Shown here: positions 8,627-18,087 of the stretch, piece after piece
Position numbering within the stretch: position 1 is the stretch's first letter
Layout of the letters: each line of letters starts with the position of its first letter
The notes under the pieces: generated by a model
What the model was told of the DNA's origin: nothing
Database searches by the model: none
Seen by the model: the letters and a program-made list of their open reading frames with translations, nothing else
Origin: Paenibacillus thiaminolyticus
Lineage (GTDB): Bacteria > Bacillota > Bacilli > Paenibacillales > Paenibacillaceae
Length of the DNA stretch: 64,000 bases
Assembly (NCBI RefSeq): GCF_007066085.1
Contig: NZ_CP041405.1
Coordinates: 5,403,001-5,467,000 of the forward strand
Direction of reading: 5' to 3'
Position numbers and translations under genes: made by a program

Positions 8627-9697
8627 ATGAGGCGGACAAGTGGTTGGCGGCAAGGAAGTCTGGCGGTAATTCTGACACTCCCTTTTCTATTGAGTGCCTG
8701 CGGAGGCGGCGACGGGGCCATTGACGCGCCTCCATCCGATATCGAAGCGAGGATGATGGCGGAAGTGGAAGGCGGATCGGGTTCCCCCGGCACGAGTCTA
8801 ACTGGGCAGGAGGATGCGCAGATGGACGCCAACATGACGGTCTATCTGCGGGATCGGAACGGTTATCTGGCCCCGATCTCCTACCAATGGGATGCGTCGG
8901 ATGCGAAGGGCCTCGCTCAAGTCTCGCTGGAGCTGCTCGTGAAGCAGGGCTTGCACAGCGCCAAGCTTCCTGCCGGATTCGAGGCGGTGCTGCCCCAAGG
9001 AACAGGTGTTACGAATGTGACGTTGAAGCCGGATCAGAAGCTGGCGATTGTGGAGCTGTCGAAGGAGTTCGCCAATTATGAGCCGGCCGAGGAACGGCAG
9101 ATGGTAGAAGCGATAACGTGGACGCTGACATCGCAGCCGGACGTGGAGAACGTCCAGCTGTGGATGGATTCGCATAAATTGAATGAAATGCCGAAAAACG
9201 GCACGCCATTGGATATCCCGTTGAACCGCCAGTTCGGAATCAATGTGGAGAAATCCAATTCGGTCAATTATTTGCGCTCGATGCCGTTGACTCTTTATTT
9301 CTCAAGCTACAGCGAAGAGGGCAAGTCCTACTTCGTGCCGGTCACCCGTCTTGTCGAGCCGTCTGATAATCCGATTGCAGCGACATTGGAGCAAATTATT
9401 GCGGGGCCGCTCAATCCGAAGACGCTGGAGCGGGTCGCTTCGGACGAGACGACCGTTAGCGCGATTGCGCAAGAGGGCGATACGCTGACCGTCGATCTGG
9501 CCGATACGATGTTCGAGGCGGGCGAGCCGGTGCCGGCCGAGCTGTTGAAGGCCGTTGTTCTGTCGCTGACCGAGCGGGAGGGTATTGCCAAGGTGAGAAT
9601 CAAGATGAACGGCAACGCGGATATTCAAGGTACCGATAAGAAAAACTATTCGGAGCCTGTGGCGCGGCCGGTCATTAATCCGGCCTGGAAAGGGTAG
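8627..9697 (+). CDS. gerM: GerM-domain spore germination/cortex lipoprotein
   Basis: A 356-residue lipoprotein. The signal peptide ends in the lipobox LLSAC followed by GGG, so it is anchored outside the membrane. Two GerM (sporulation/germination) domains follow, one starting near MTVYLRDRNG and one near LTLYFSSYSE; this two-domain layout matches B. subtilis GerM. In B. subtilis GerM is needed for normal germination and has a role in the mother cell-forespore channel region. The frame opens earlier, but AAGGAGGT at 8609-8616 selects the ATG at 8627. The order gerM-rph-rdgB is conserved in B. subtilis, which supports the name. Confidence 0.88.
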   Translation: MRRTSGWRQGSLAVILTLPFLLSACGGGDGAIDAPPSDIEARMMAEVEGGSGSPGTSLTGQEDAQMDANMTVYLRDRNGYLAPISYQWDASDAKGLAQVSLELLVKQGLHSAKLPAGFEAVLPQGTGVTNVTLKPDQKLAIVELSKEFANYEPAEERQMVEAITWTLTSQPDVENVQLWMDSHKLNEMPKNGTPLDIPLNRQFGINVEKSNSVNYLRSMPLTLYFSSYSEEGKSYFVPVTRLVEPSDNPIAATLEQIIAGPLNPKTLERVASDETTVSAIAQEGDTLTVDLADTMFEAGEPVPAELLKAVVLSLTEREGIAKVRIKMNGNADIQGTDKKNYSEPVARPVINPAWKG

Positions 9698-9782
9698 AAC
9701 AGGTGATTTTCGCCAAGGTCTTTGATAGAATAAGAAAATGTTCCCTATCGGACGACAGAGTAATGTCAGGAGGCATAAATTC

Positions 9783-10556
9783 ATGAGAAGCAACGGACGA
9801 CAGGCGGATGAGCTCCGCCCGATTACGATTCGGACGAATACGAATAAATACGCGGAGGGCTCGGTCCTCATCGAGGTTGGCGACACAAGGGTCATGTGCA
9901 CGGCGTCGATTGACGAGAAGGTTCCCCCGTTCATGAAAGGGCAGGGGAAGGGCTGGATTACGGCCGAGTACTCGATGCTGCCCCGGGCGACGCAGGTGCG
10001 CAATCAGCGCGAATCGGCCCGCGGCAAGCTTACGGGACGAACGATGGAGATACAGCGGCTGATCGGCCGCGCGCTTCGCTCCGTCGTCGATCTGCATGCG
10101 TTGGGCGAACGCACCATCACGCTCGATTGCGACGTGCTCCAGGCGGACGGAGGCACGCGTACGACTTCGATCACCGGATCGTTCGTTGCGATGGCGATGG
10201 CGGTCAATAAGATTGCAACCCAGCACAATCTGTCCAAGTTCCCGATTACCGATTTTCTGGCTTCGGTCAGCGTAGGCATCCTGCAAGGAAAGACGCTGCT
10301 CGACTTGAACTATGATGAGGATTCGACGGCCAAGGTCGATATGAACGTCGTCATGACCGGCAACGGGAAGTTCGTGGAGGTGCAGGGCACAGGCGAGGAG
10401 AGCCCGTTCTCGCGGCAAGAGCTGAACGATCTTCTTGCCGTGGCGGAGAAAGGCATTTTGGAAATCGTCAAGCTGCAGAAAGAAGCGCTCGGACCAATCG
10501 CCGACAAAATTTCCGCTCAAACCCAAGCAGCCGAAGGAGAGACAGCGAAGCCATGA
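9783..10556 (+). CDS. rph: Ribonuclease PH
   Basis: A 257-residue phosphorolytic 3'-5' exoribonuclease that trims tRNA 3' ends. Typical RNase PH segments are visible: LRPITI near the start, [31 protein letters not shown], and the arginine-rich [15 protein letters not shown] that contacts phosphate and [11 protein letters not shown], farther on, contributes catalytic acidic residues. AGGAGG 9 bases before 9783 fixes the start. The stop overlaps the first ATG of the next frame by four bases. Confidence 0.96.
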   Translation: MRSNGRQADELRPITIRTNTNKYAEGSVLIEVGDTRVMCTASIDEKVPPFMKGQGKGWITAEYSMLPRATQVRNQRESARGKLTGRTMEIQRLIGRALRSVVDLHALGERTITLDCDVLQADGGTRTTSITGSFVAMAMAVNKIATQHNLSKFPITDFLASVSVGILQGKTLLDLNYDEDSTAKVDMNVVMTGNGKFVEVQGTGEESPFSRQELNDLLAVAEKGILEIVKLQKEALGPIADKISAQTQAAEGETAKP

Positions 10557-10585
10557 ACAGAGGGGCAGCCACGAACAGAGGGGAA
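10550..10585 (+). repeat. 18-bp tandem duplication at the rph/rdgB junction
   Basis: Two consecutive 18-bp units (GCCATGAACAGAGGGGCA and GCCACGAACAGAGGGGAA) precede GCCATGATA. The duplication copied both the ribosome site and the start codon region of rdgB, leaving two possible starts (10553 and 10589). Confidence 0.85.
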
Positions 10586-10588
10586 GCC

Positions 10589-11236
10589 ATGATACCGCAG
10601 CAAGATACGATTATTATCGCGACACAGAACAAGGGCAAGCTGAAGGAATTTCAGCTTGCCTTCCAATCGATCGGCAAGCGTGTGCTGAGCATGGCCGATT
10701 ATCCGCAGCTTCCCGACATCGAGGAGGACGGCGACACGTTCACGGCCAATGCGCTGAAGAAGGCAAAGACGATGGCCGAGGCGCTGAATCTGCCGGTGTT
10801 GGCCGATGATTCCGGTCTGTGCGTCGAACGCCTGGACGGGGCGCCGGGCGTCTACTCCGCCCGATACGCTGGCGGACATGGGGATGACCAGGCCAACAAT
10901 GCGAAGCTGCTGGCGGAGCTCGGTAAGCTTCCTCCGCTGGAAGCGGACGCGGAAGCTCCGGCCGGCAGCCGTATTCTGAGCCCGGCTCAGTTCGTATGCG
11001 TCCTCGTCTTGTATGATCCGGCGCGGCAGTCCTTTGTCGAGGCCGCTGGCAGCGCTGACGGCTATATTATCGACCAGGCCCGGGGGAATCATGGATTCGG
11101 CTATGATCCCCTCTTCTATCTCCCGGAGCTGGGACGCACGATGGCCGAGCTTACGCCGGAGGAGAAGGAGCGCATTAGCCACCGCGGCGCAGCCATCCGC
11201 CTGATGCTGGAGAAGCTCCGCTCCGGGACAGCCTGA
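10589..11236 (+). CDS. rdgB: RdgB/HAM1 family XTP/dITP pyrophosphatase
   Basis: A 215-residue house-cleaning enzyme that hydrolyses XTP, dITP and ITP to monophosphates, keeping deaminated purines out of DNA and RNA. Recognised by the N-terminal IIIATQNKGKLKEF, then ADDSGLCVERLDGAPGVYSAR with the catalytic acidic residues, and the C-terminal HGFGYDPLFYLPE and SHRG. The ATG at 10589 lies just after AGAGGGGAA. A start at 10553 (12 residues longer, overlapping the rph stop) is possible. The gene ends before a clear terminator. Confidence 0.93.
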   Translation: MIPQQDTIIIATQNKGKLKEFQLAFQSIGKRVLSMADYPQLPDIEEDGDTFTANALKKAKTMAEALNLPVLADDSGLCVERLDGAPGVYSARYAGGHGDDQANNAKLLAELGKLPPLEADAEAPAGSRILSPAQFVCVLVLYDPARQSFVEAAGSADGYIIDQARGNHGFGYDPLFYLPELGRTMAELTPEEKERISHRGAAIRLMLEKLRSGTA

Positions 11237-11279
11237 CGGCTTCAGACGGGAAGGAACCGGCGGAGACCGCATTTTTTGG

Positions 11280-11310
11280 ACCGCATCGCTTGCTGCGATG
11301 CGGTTTTTTA
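11280..11310 (+). terminator. Rho-independent terminator of gerM-rph-rdgB
   Basis: The perfect 10-bp stem ACCGCATCGC / GCGATGCGGT with loop TTGCT is followed by TTTTTT. Confidence 0.92.
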
Positions 11311-11374
11311 TTTATTTTTATATTTTCGATAAGAATACTATGAATTAATACTAGGCAAGAGACGGAAAATATGA

Positions 11375-12709
<1,335 letters not shown>

Positions 12710-12759
12710 AGCCGTACACCCGGATAGCCGTTGCCGTCTGGCCGGAATTCGGATGATAC

Positions 12760-12810
12760 AAAGAACACACGCCGCGGGGCGAGGAACCCGTTGGCGTGTG
12801 TTCTTTGCTT
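12760..12810. terminator. Bidirectional terminator between metY and asnB
   Basis: A perfect 14-bp inverted repeat, AAAGAACACACGCC / GGCGTGTGTTCTTT, sits between two convergent genes, with T-rich sequence on the right (TTTGCTTCTTG). It can serve both. Confidence 0.85.
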
Positions 12811-12849
12811 CTTGTTGGGGAGCGAGGAGGCTGCCGGTGAGACCTGCCG

Positions 12850-14697
12850 TTACCAGGCGACCCTGATGTTGTATTCACGGAGCCAGCTGTCCACTTGAAG
12901 TAAATAAGCGAACAGCTGCGGGCCAGACATCAGCTGCCCGAACCAAGGAAGATGAGAACTCGCATCTTCGGATGCGGCGATTTCACGGATGCGGTCCGCT
13001 TGAACGAACTGATGCAGCGGCGAGGCCGGATCGTCGAGCCGCGCCAGCGCTTTGCGGCGAACCGCCTGCAAATAATTTGGATTATGCGTTTTCGGGAACG
13101 GGCTTTTTTTCCGGTACAGCACCTCTTCCGGCAGAACACCTTCCATCGCTTTGCGGAGGAGCCCTTTTTCCCGGCCGCCATACATCTTGATGCTCCACGG
13201 AATATTGTAGACGTACTCGACAAGCCGATGATCCGTATACGGGACGCGCACCTCCAGCCCTACCCCCATGCTCATGCGGTCTTTGCGGTCGAGCAGGGTC
13301 GGCATGAAGCGGGTTATATTGAGGTAGGACATCACCCGCATTTTGGCGGCCTGCGCCTCTTCTCCCGGCAGGGGCGCCACTTCCCGCACTGCATCCGCAT
13401 ACCGGTCCGCGACGTATTCTTCCGCGCGAATCTGGTGCGCGACCTCCGGCTGAAGAAGGCTGGCTCGGAGCGGAGTCGCCAGCGCCCAAGGGAAGGTATC
13501 GGCGTTCAACGCATCCTCCCTATGGAACCATGGATAGCCGCCGAACACTTCATCTGCCGCTTCACCGGACAGAGCGACCGTGGCGCCTTTCTTAATCTCT
13601 TCACAGAAGAGCAGCAGGGAGCCGTCGATATCGGCCATTCCGGGCATATCGCGCACGCGCACCGCCTGCTGCAGCGAGTTGACCAACTCCGGCGTATCGA
13701 ACTGAATCCAATGATGGGTCGTGCCGAGCGACTCGATCATGCGTTCAATCCATGGCGCATCGGCGTTCGGTTGAAACGAATGAGCCTTGAAAAATTTGTC
13801 ATTATCCACATAATCGACGGAATACGTATGGAGATGGCCTAATCCATACCGTTCATAGTGACGGATGGTCAAGGCCGTCAATGCGCTGGAATCGAGGCCT
13901 CCGGAGAGGAAGGCGCAGACAGGCACGTCGGAGACGAGCTGGCGCTCCACGGTGTCCTCCAGCAGCTCACGGACCCGGTGCACCGTCTCCTCGGCGGTTG
14001 CTTCATGCGGCATGCTCTGCAGCGTCCAGTACGCCTGAATGCGGACGCCGTTGCGGTCATAGCGGAGCGTATGTCCCGGTCGAAGCTCGGCCAGATCGCG
14101 ATATACCCCGTGTCCGGGCGTCCGGGCGGGGCCAATCATCCATACTTCAGCGACGCCTTCCGCGCTGACCACCGGCTCGATATCCGGATGCGCGAGCATC
14201 GCTTTCGGCTCTGAGCCGAACAGGAGGAATCCATTCCCCCGGGCGTAGAAGAGCGGCTTCACCCCGAGCCGATCCCGGGCCATGAATAGACGCTGTTCCG
14301 CCTCATCCCATATCGCGAACGCGAAAATGCCGTTCATCCGCTCCACGCAGCTGTCCTTCCATTCCTGATATGCGACAAGCAGCACTTCGGTATCGCATTG
14401 GGTCCGGAAGCGGTAGCCGCGGCTGGCCAGTTCATCTCTCAGCTCCTTCGTATTGTACAATTCCCCGTTATAAGTAATGGCATAGGTCCCGCGTTCCGTA
14501 TGGCGAATCATCGGCTGCGCGCCATTTACCGGATCAATGACGGACAATCTGCGGTGGCCAAGCGCGCACGGACCGGAGATCCATGTTCCTTTGGCATCTG
14601 GTCCGCGTGCGGATAACGTTTCAGTCATATGCTCCAAGACGCTGGAATACTGCGTCAAGTCCCTTTTCCAATCGATCCATCCAGTAATTCCACACAT
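12850..14697 (-). CDS. asnB: Asparagine synthase (glutamine-hydrolysing)
   Basis: A 615-residue two-domain enzyme making asparagine from aspartate, ATP and glutamine. Cys2 (MCGITGW) is the Ntn glutaminase nucleophile. RGPDAKG (31-37) and YNGELYN (76-82) complete that domain. The ATP pyrophosphatase loop SGGLDSS is at 265-271. Length is close to B. subtilis AsnO (sporulation) as well as AsnB, so the paralogue is not certain. The start has GAGAGGATG upstream on the minus strand. A palindrome at 14740-14756 lies 43 bases upstream. Confidence 0.9.
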   Translation of the reverse strand: MCGITGWIDWKRDLTQYSSVLEHMTETLSARGPDAKGTWISGPCALGHRRLSVIDPVNGAQPMIRHTERGTYAITYNGELYNTKELRDELASRGYRFRTQCDTEVLLVAYQEWKDSCVERMNGIFAFAIWDEAEQRLFMARDRLGVKPLFYARGNGFLLFGSEPKAMLAHPDIEPVVSAEGVAEVWMIGPARTPGHGVYRDLAELRPGHTLRYDRNGVRIQAYWTLQSMPHEATAEETVHRVRELLEDTVERQLVSDVPVCAFLSGGLDSSALTALTIRHYERYGLGHLHTYSVDYVDNDKFFKAHSFQPNADAPWIERMIESLGTTHHWIQFDTPELVNSLQQAVRVRDMPGMADIDGSLLLFCEEIKKGATVALSGEAADEVFGGYPWFHREDALNADTFPWALATPLRASLLQPEVAHQIRAEEYVADRYADAVREVAPLPGEEAQAAKMRVMSYLNITRFMPTLLDRKDRMSMGVGLEVRVPYTDHRLVEYVYNIPWSIKMYGGREKGLLRKAMEGVLPEEVLYRKKSPFPKTHNPNYLQAVRRKALARLDDPASPLHQFVQADRIREIAASEDASSHLPWFGQLMSGPQLFAYLLQVDSWLREYNIRVAW

Positions 14698-14739
14698 GTA
14701 ACGTTCATCCTCTCCGCATCAATCTCTCCCCGGAAGAAT

Positions 14740-14756
14740 GATGAACCGGGTTCATC
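14740..14756. promoter_or_regulatory. Palindrome in the asnB upstream region
   Basis: GATGAACC-G-GGTTCATC is a perfect 8-bp dyad with one central base in the 200-bp divergent region between asnB and the next small gene. Its place fits an operator, but no known regulator's consensus is recognised. Confidence 0.35.
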
Positions 14757-14895
14757 GGAAGATTGAGATAATACCATGGGTATGCGAAAAACAGCATAAG
14801 ATGTATGTCCATCGGGGGAAGATAAAAGAAAAACTCCTGAACATTGCCGGTTGCCATCGCGGCAGGCAGAGCTGGAGCAAGAAAGGGGGATGGCG

Positions 14896-15198
14896 GTGGA
14901 ACGGCGCAGAATGTACGTGTCGGTACAGCGGCGTACCATATTTTCCGACCCAGAAGCGGAAAGCTATGAGTTCAAGGTGGATGCCAATGAGGAGGAAATC
15001 CAGCATCTTCAAGGCTTGATGGATCAGCTGGGGGAAGCGGAGACCGATGTCATCAGCAATGTCCTGATCTTTACTCCGATCGAGGTCGAGGAAATGCTGA
15101 ATGTTCCTTATCAACAGCGGTTGAATGCCGTCTATATGTGTATTCACAAATTGGGAACGGCGGATACGAAGCGGTTCATCGAGCAGATGCTTGATTAA
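14896..15198 (+). CDS. Hypothetical protein (100 aa)
   Basis: An unrecognised, acidic, helix-rich protein without signal or membrane segment. The GTG at 14896 lies 8 bases after AAAGGGGG; an ATG at 14890 is too close to the box and one at 14911 is also possible. Sequence segments such as ANEEEIQHLQGLMDQL and FTPIEVEEMLNVPYQQ suggest a compact helical fold. It is followed after 27 bp by another small gene, so they are probably co-transcribed. The steady coding character argues for a real gene; no function is proposed. Confidence 0.7.
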   Translation: MERRRMYVSVQRRTIFSDPEAESYEFKVDANEEEIQHLQGLMDQLGEAETDVISNVLIFTPIEVEEMLNVPYQQRLNAVYMCIHKLGTADTKRFIEQMLD

Positions 15199-15225
15199 GA
15201 TTAGAATCGACAGGAGGAAGCACGC

Positions 15226-15573
15226 ATGACATGGAAAGCGACCAAATTCCGGCGTCCGGTCGAAATCGACGGACGGCTGTGCGCGGAGATCGGCATGATT
15301 CCCGCGGATGAGAGCGCCACGCCGCTGCTCGCCTATATCGCGCCCGTGCGCAACGGCGGGTATGAGCTGGTCCGTACCGTGCGCAACGATGCGGACTATG
15401 AGACGGATTGGTACGACAATCCGCTGCATACTGCTTTTGAAGAATTTGCGGCCGAGGATTTCGGGGCCGACGCGCTGGGCGTGGAAATGAACGGCAAAGA
15501 TATGCTGCTGGACGCCGCGCTCGGCTCGGCGGAGGTAAGAGATGCCGTCGACTATCTTTTCCAGATGGATTAA
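15226..15573 (+). CDS. Hypothetical protein (115 aa)
   Basis: A small acidic protein I do not recognise. The ATG follows AGGAGG with good spacing. It has mixed alpha/beta character with no transmembrane segment. DADYETDWYDNPLHTAFEEF is a distinctive acidic aromatic stretch. It lies between two other small genes on the same strand. Confidence 0.7.
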   Translation: MTWKATKFRRPVEIDGRLCAEIGMIPADESATPLLAYIAPVRNGGYELVRTVRNDADYETDWYDNPLHTAFEEFAAEDFGADALGVEMNGKDMLLDAALGSAEVRDAVDYLFQMD

Positions 15574-15650
15574 TCGGGCCAATCCCGGATCAGACGAAGC
15601 AGGACAATCCGGTTCGAGGAGGATACTCGAGGAGGGGAGGTGATTAGAAG

Positions 15651-15791
15651 ATGGCAGGCGCCAAGGATAACAAAGGGAATAAGTATGAGCAGCAGCCGAA
15701 CCATGCCGATGCGGTGATCAAAGCCAACCCGAAGCATCCGGCTCAGAAAAACCCGTGGGATGACAGCGGCCGAAAATCCGGCTACGAATAA
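15651..15791 (+). CDS. 46-residue hydrophilic micro-protein
   Basis: A short gene with a strong ribosome site (GGAGGGGAGGTG, 10 bases before ATG). It encodes 46 residues rich in K, N, P and A, starting MAGAKDNKGNKYEQQPNHAD and ending in SGRKSGYE. There is no membrane segment. The composition recalls minor small acid-soluble spore proteins, but no family motif is visible, so no function is given. Confidence 0.6.
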   Translation: MAGAKDNKGNKYEQQPNHADAVIKANPKHPAQKNPWDDSGRKSGYE

Positions 15792-15801
15792 GGATCACGT
15801 G

Positions 15802-15842
15802 CGCCCGGACCCGGCAGGCAAGGCGTGCGGATCCGGGCGTCC
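15802..15842. terminator. GC-rich hairpin between convergent small genes
   Basis: GCCCGGACCC pairs with GGATCCGGGC with one mismatch. It lies between the 46-residue gene and the minus-strand membrane protein gene. No T tract follows on either side, so this is tentative. Confidence 0.4.
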
Positions 15843-15862
15843 ATTTCCTCGGCAGGTGTCCA

Positions 15863-16165
15863 TTAGAAAACACGGCCATCGCGCAGTACGCGTATCCCCA
15901 TATATACATTCCAGACGACGAGAATCAGCGCGATCGCGCCCAGGAGCAAAATGATCCCGATACTGAAAAACGGATGTACCGCAAATAAGCTGAATAACCC
16001 TACGACTACAAAGAAGTACGGCAAAATATGCGAAACAAGTGCCCGCCCCGCATGCCTTCTCACATACTCATCATTGGTTACAAGCATGATGATGAGCGGC
16101 AGGATCACCCCGGCAAAAAAGATGCTGAAATAGCTTAGAGAAGCTAATATATAGCGTGTCGACAA
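15863..16165 (-). CDS. Small membrane protein, DUF4870-like
   Basis: About 100 residues with three hydrophobic segments (SYFSIFFAGVILPLIIMLV, LPYFFVVVGLFSLFAVHPFF, IGIILLLGAIALILVVWNVY) and a connecting RRHAGRALVSHI. The last resembles the H-A-x-x-A-L element of DUF4870 membrane proteins. The minus-strand frame opens at 16195, but GAGGAGGG is followed 7 bases later by a TTG that I take as the start at 16165. Function unknown. Confidence 0.65.
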   Translation of the reverse strand: MSTRYILASLSYFSIFFAGVILPLIIMLVTNDEYVRRHAGRALVSHILPYFFVVVGLFSLFAVHPFFSIGIILLLGAIALILVVWNVYMGIRVLRDGRVF

Positions 16166-16358
16166 GGAAACTCCCTCCTCTCGGAATCCGTTCATTCGTA
16201 CGCGTAGTGTGCGCGGCCCTGCATCATTCTATTACCCGCATTTCCGGAGGGCGACTACGAAGCGACGGTAACAGTTATGAAGGTGGTTATAATGGCTCTG
16301 GTACGCCGAATACACTCCCAAGCACAGCTAATACGACGCATTACAGTGTAAGGCGGGC

Positions 16359-16616
16359 TTGGCAACCATACCGCCTCCACTACCTAAAGGCGAAGTCAAC
16401 CGTCGAACCCGTTCGGAATTACGATATGGACGCGATGCTAACGGCAGGCTCCAACACGGTTTAGGTCGGCAGCGGTATTGTGATTCGGGAACGGGCGTAT
16501 ATAGTTTGTCGAGAGCCATGATATACCCCAACGGTAAGGTCCTTGTAGTATCAAACAACGGCGAAACGGCAGACATATTATGGTTGGATGTCATCTCGTT
16601 TCAAGCCGAACAATAA
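16359..16616 (+). pseudogene. Probable phage structural gene remnant (3' end)
   Basis: The frame ends in a plausible protein C-terminus (AMIYPNGKVLVVSNNGET and on) that stops 12 bases before a good ribosome site for the next phage-like frame. The upstream part is low-quality sequence. By position before an xkdX-like gene it should be the end of a tail or tail-fibre gene. The family is not recognised. Confidence 0.4.
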
Positions 16617-16628
16617 AGGAGGCGCGAC

Positions 16629-16725
16629 ATGAAAGAAGCAATGATAACCGACCTTGCAGCAAAAGCAGACGGTCGACAGCTTGGGTGCTGAGTTGACGAA
16701 GGCCAAGCTTGAAATAATTCGTTGA
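16629..16725 (+). pseudogene. Frameshifted small phage coiled-coil gene
   Basis: AAAGGAGG precedes an ATG encoding MKEAMITDLAAKADG. The frame then stops early, but a shifted frame continues as VDSLGAELTKAKLEIIR and a stop. Together they look like one small helical protein of the kind found before xkdX in PBSX-like phages, interrupted by a frameshift near 16668-16675. Confidence 0.5.
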
Positions 16726-16741
16726 AGGGAGGACAAACAGC

Positions 16742-16888
16742 ATGAATTTCTGGAAGCTCGCTTTTGAATGCCAGTGGATCGATGCAGAGGGGTTATGCGC
16801 ATCCGTGAAGACGGAGGCCAATCCTTTCGGTGAGATTACCCCGGAAGAGTAAGAAAAGCTTACTGGGAAAGAGTTCCCGCAGAAGTAA
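16742..16888 (+). pseudogene. xkdX-like phage gene with an in-frame stop
   Basis: The 48-codon frame starts MNFWKLAFECQWIDAEG and ends TGKEFPQK. This is the hallmark of the XkdX family of short phage tail-region proteins, whose members read like ITPEEY-EKITGK. Here a TAA at 16850-16852 replaces the usual tyrosine codon after ITPEE, so the protein is truncated at 36 residues. A good ribosome site (GGGAGG) is still present. The family call is strong for its length. Confidence 0.75.
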
Positions 16889-16917
16889 GCGCCGTGCTAT
16901 GAGCAGGCGCTTTTATT
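16888..16917 (+). terminator. Terminator after the xkdX-like gene
   Basis: The stem AGCGCC / GGCGCT is followed by TTTTATTAT, directly after the final stop of the broken xkdX-like frame. Confidence 0.65.
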
Positions 16918-16965
16918 ATGCCCTCACGGCAGCGTGGGGGCTATTTCACTTATAGGGAATCAAAT

Positions 16966-17346
16966 ATGAGTCATTTGAAAGTCTGGACGGCTGCCCGCTG
17001 GAACCGTGAGATCTATCAGCACCTGCGGGACGACGAGCAGGGATGGCATGCCGGCGACGATAGCGGGCCCGGCAATACGCCATCAATCGGGATTGAGCTC
17101 TGCATATACCAAGGAATGGACGAACCGAAGGCATGGCAGAGGGCGGCGGAGCTGATCGCAATGCTGGCCAAGCAGGCACTGCATACCGATCAACTGTGTT
17201 GTGTCACATCGCCATTGGAGTGGGAAGGCATGTTCGAGCCGGATACTGCCGAGATGGTCGGAGTTTATCAGACAAAGCCTAATTTTCTCTTAATGGGTCC
17301 AAGCCAAGTCAAAACCCGGCTCATTTCATATCATATGAGTACCTAG
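16966..17346 (+). pseudogene. Fragment of a phage N-acetylmuramoyl-L-alanine amidase
   Basis: The frame carries the middle of an Amidase_2/XlyA-like endolysin: REIYQHLRDDEQGWHAGD, GPGNTPSIGIELC and WQRAAELIAML, where family members have WHAGDG-GPGNxxSIGIE and an AAELVA helix. The N-terminal zinc histidine region is absent, as are the later H-x-x-x-x-K-x-C-P segment and the cell wall binding domain. The C-terminal 55 residues match nothing I know. I read it as a decayed endolysin in a prophage remnant. Confidence 0.65.
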
Positions 17347-17364
17347 AAGAGAGGAGGTTGGCTT

Positions 17365-17487
17365 ATGAGCGGTGCTGTTGGGGGTATTGGAGGCTTCTCA
17401 TGTGGATTCGGATGCTTTACTTCAGTTGGTGTAATCTTGGTTCTGTTTATCTTGCTTGTAATTGTTTCTCGTGCATTTATCTTCTAG
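17365..17487 (+). CDS. YjcZ-type small membrane peptide (40 aa)
   Basis: A short gene with GAGGAGG and an ATG at good spacing. It encodes 40 residues: a glycine-rich head (MSGAVGGIGGFSCGFGC) followed by one membrane helix (VGVILVLFILLVIVSRAFIF). This matches the layout of the YjcZ family of sporulation-linked peptides (a GGGFALIVVLFILLIIVG-like pattern). The terminator is at 17541. Its role in this organism is unknown; the link to sporulation comes from the family. Confidence 0.75.
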   Translation: MSGAVGGIGGFSCGFGCFTSVGVILVLFILLVIVSRAFIF

Positions 17488-17540
17488 TAAGATTACTGGC
17501 AAGAACCTGCATTTATACTCATGGAGCAGCTTCATTACAT

Positions 17541-17570
17541 GCCCTGCCTCTTCAGCAGGGCTATTTTATT
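17541..17570 (+). terminator. Terminator of the YjcZ-type gene
   Basis: The perfect stem GCCCTGC / GCAGGGC with a seven-base loop is followed by TATTTTATTT. Confidence 0.8.
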
Positions 17571-17666
17571 TGGCATAATGTTTACAAATCCGGAGGAACC
17601 GGTGAAAAGGAGCTCTGCTGGCGTTATGCTGGGGGGCTCTTTTTTCTGCAAATCAAACATATACGG

Positions 17667-17700
17667 GAAAAGCCCCGGGATTATTCCGAGGCTTTTTTCT
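17667..17700. terminator. Terminator of micro-gene 1 (bidirectional shape)
   Basis: The stem AAGCCCCGG / CCGAGGCTT has one mismatch, with A-rich sequence on the left and TTTTTT on the right. It lies 45 bp past the minus-strand micro-gene stop. Confidence 0.7.
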
Positions 17701-17743
17701 TACGGGTATACACGGGGGCATGGTTCGACGACAATAGGAGTAG

Positions 17744-17833
17744 TTAGAAACGACGTCTTCTCCGTCTGCACTCTACCAATACTTTTTGACCACGGTGAAG
17801 AATAACAGTGATTGCTCTACGACGACGGCTCAT
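17744..17833 (-). CDS. Arginine-rich micro-protein, copy 1 (29 aa)
   Basis: A 30-codon minus-strand frame: M, S, four arginines, the core ITVILHRGQKVLVEC after one alanine, then six arginines and a phenylalanine. The ribosome site AAAGGAGGTGG sits 5 bases before the ATG. A sigma-K-like -10 box lies 25 bases upstream and a hairpin terminator downstream, so all parts of a gene are present. The core looks like two beta strands joined by an HRGQ turn, flanked by basic tails. A homologous copy lies next to it. Nucleic-acid binding, spore structure or membrane activity are all possible; none is shown. Confidence 0.6.
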   Translation of the reverse strand: MSRRRRAITVILHRGQKVLVECRRRRRRF

Positions 17834-17857
17834 TCAAGCCACCTCCTTTCCTAATAT

Positions 17858-17866
17858 TACAATATG
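17858..17866 (-). promoter_or_regulatory. Sigma-K-like -10 box of micro-gene 1
   Basis: Read on the minus strand this is CATATTGTA, which fits the sigma-K -10 consensus CATANNNTA exactly. It lies 25 bases before the start codon and is conserved in the second copy. No convincing -35 AC was found at the expected distance. Confidence 0.4.
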
Positions 17867-17997
17867 AGAGAGTGCTTTAAATGCTTGTACTAAAGCAGGA
17901 GGGAAACTAACACAAAAGTTTCGCCGCGGTGAAAAGGAGCACTGCTGGCATATTGCTGGTGGGGCTCTTTTTTTGTTGCAAATCAAACATAAACGGC

Positions 17998-18027
17998 AAA
18001 GGCCTCGGATTAGTCCGAGGCCTTTTC
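17998..18027. terminator. Terminator of micro-gene 2 (bidirectional)
   Basis: The perfect 11-bp stem AAGGCCTCGGA / TCCGAGGCCTT with a four-base loop is followed by TT and then C-T-T-A on the plus side. It has A-rich sequence on the other side. Confidence 0.8.
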
Positions 18028-18087
18028 TTACAGGTATACACGGGGTGGAGCATGGTTAGACGGGCGCTCCACAAAAATGAGTAATTA

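Larger units (their letters stand above)
17600..17882. repeat. Direct duplication, copy 1
   Basis: About 280 bp that recur at 17928-18248. Shared blocks include GGTGAAAAGGAGC, GCAAATCAAACAT, a hairpin terminator, TATACACGGGG, ACCACGGTGAAGAA and ACAATATGAGA. Each copy carries one arginine-rich micro-gene on the minus strand with its promoter and terminator. The copies have diverged by substitutions and indels, so the duplication is not recent. Confidence 0.8.
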
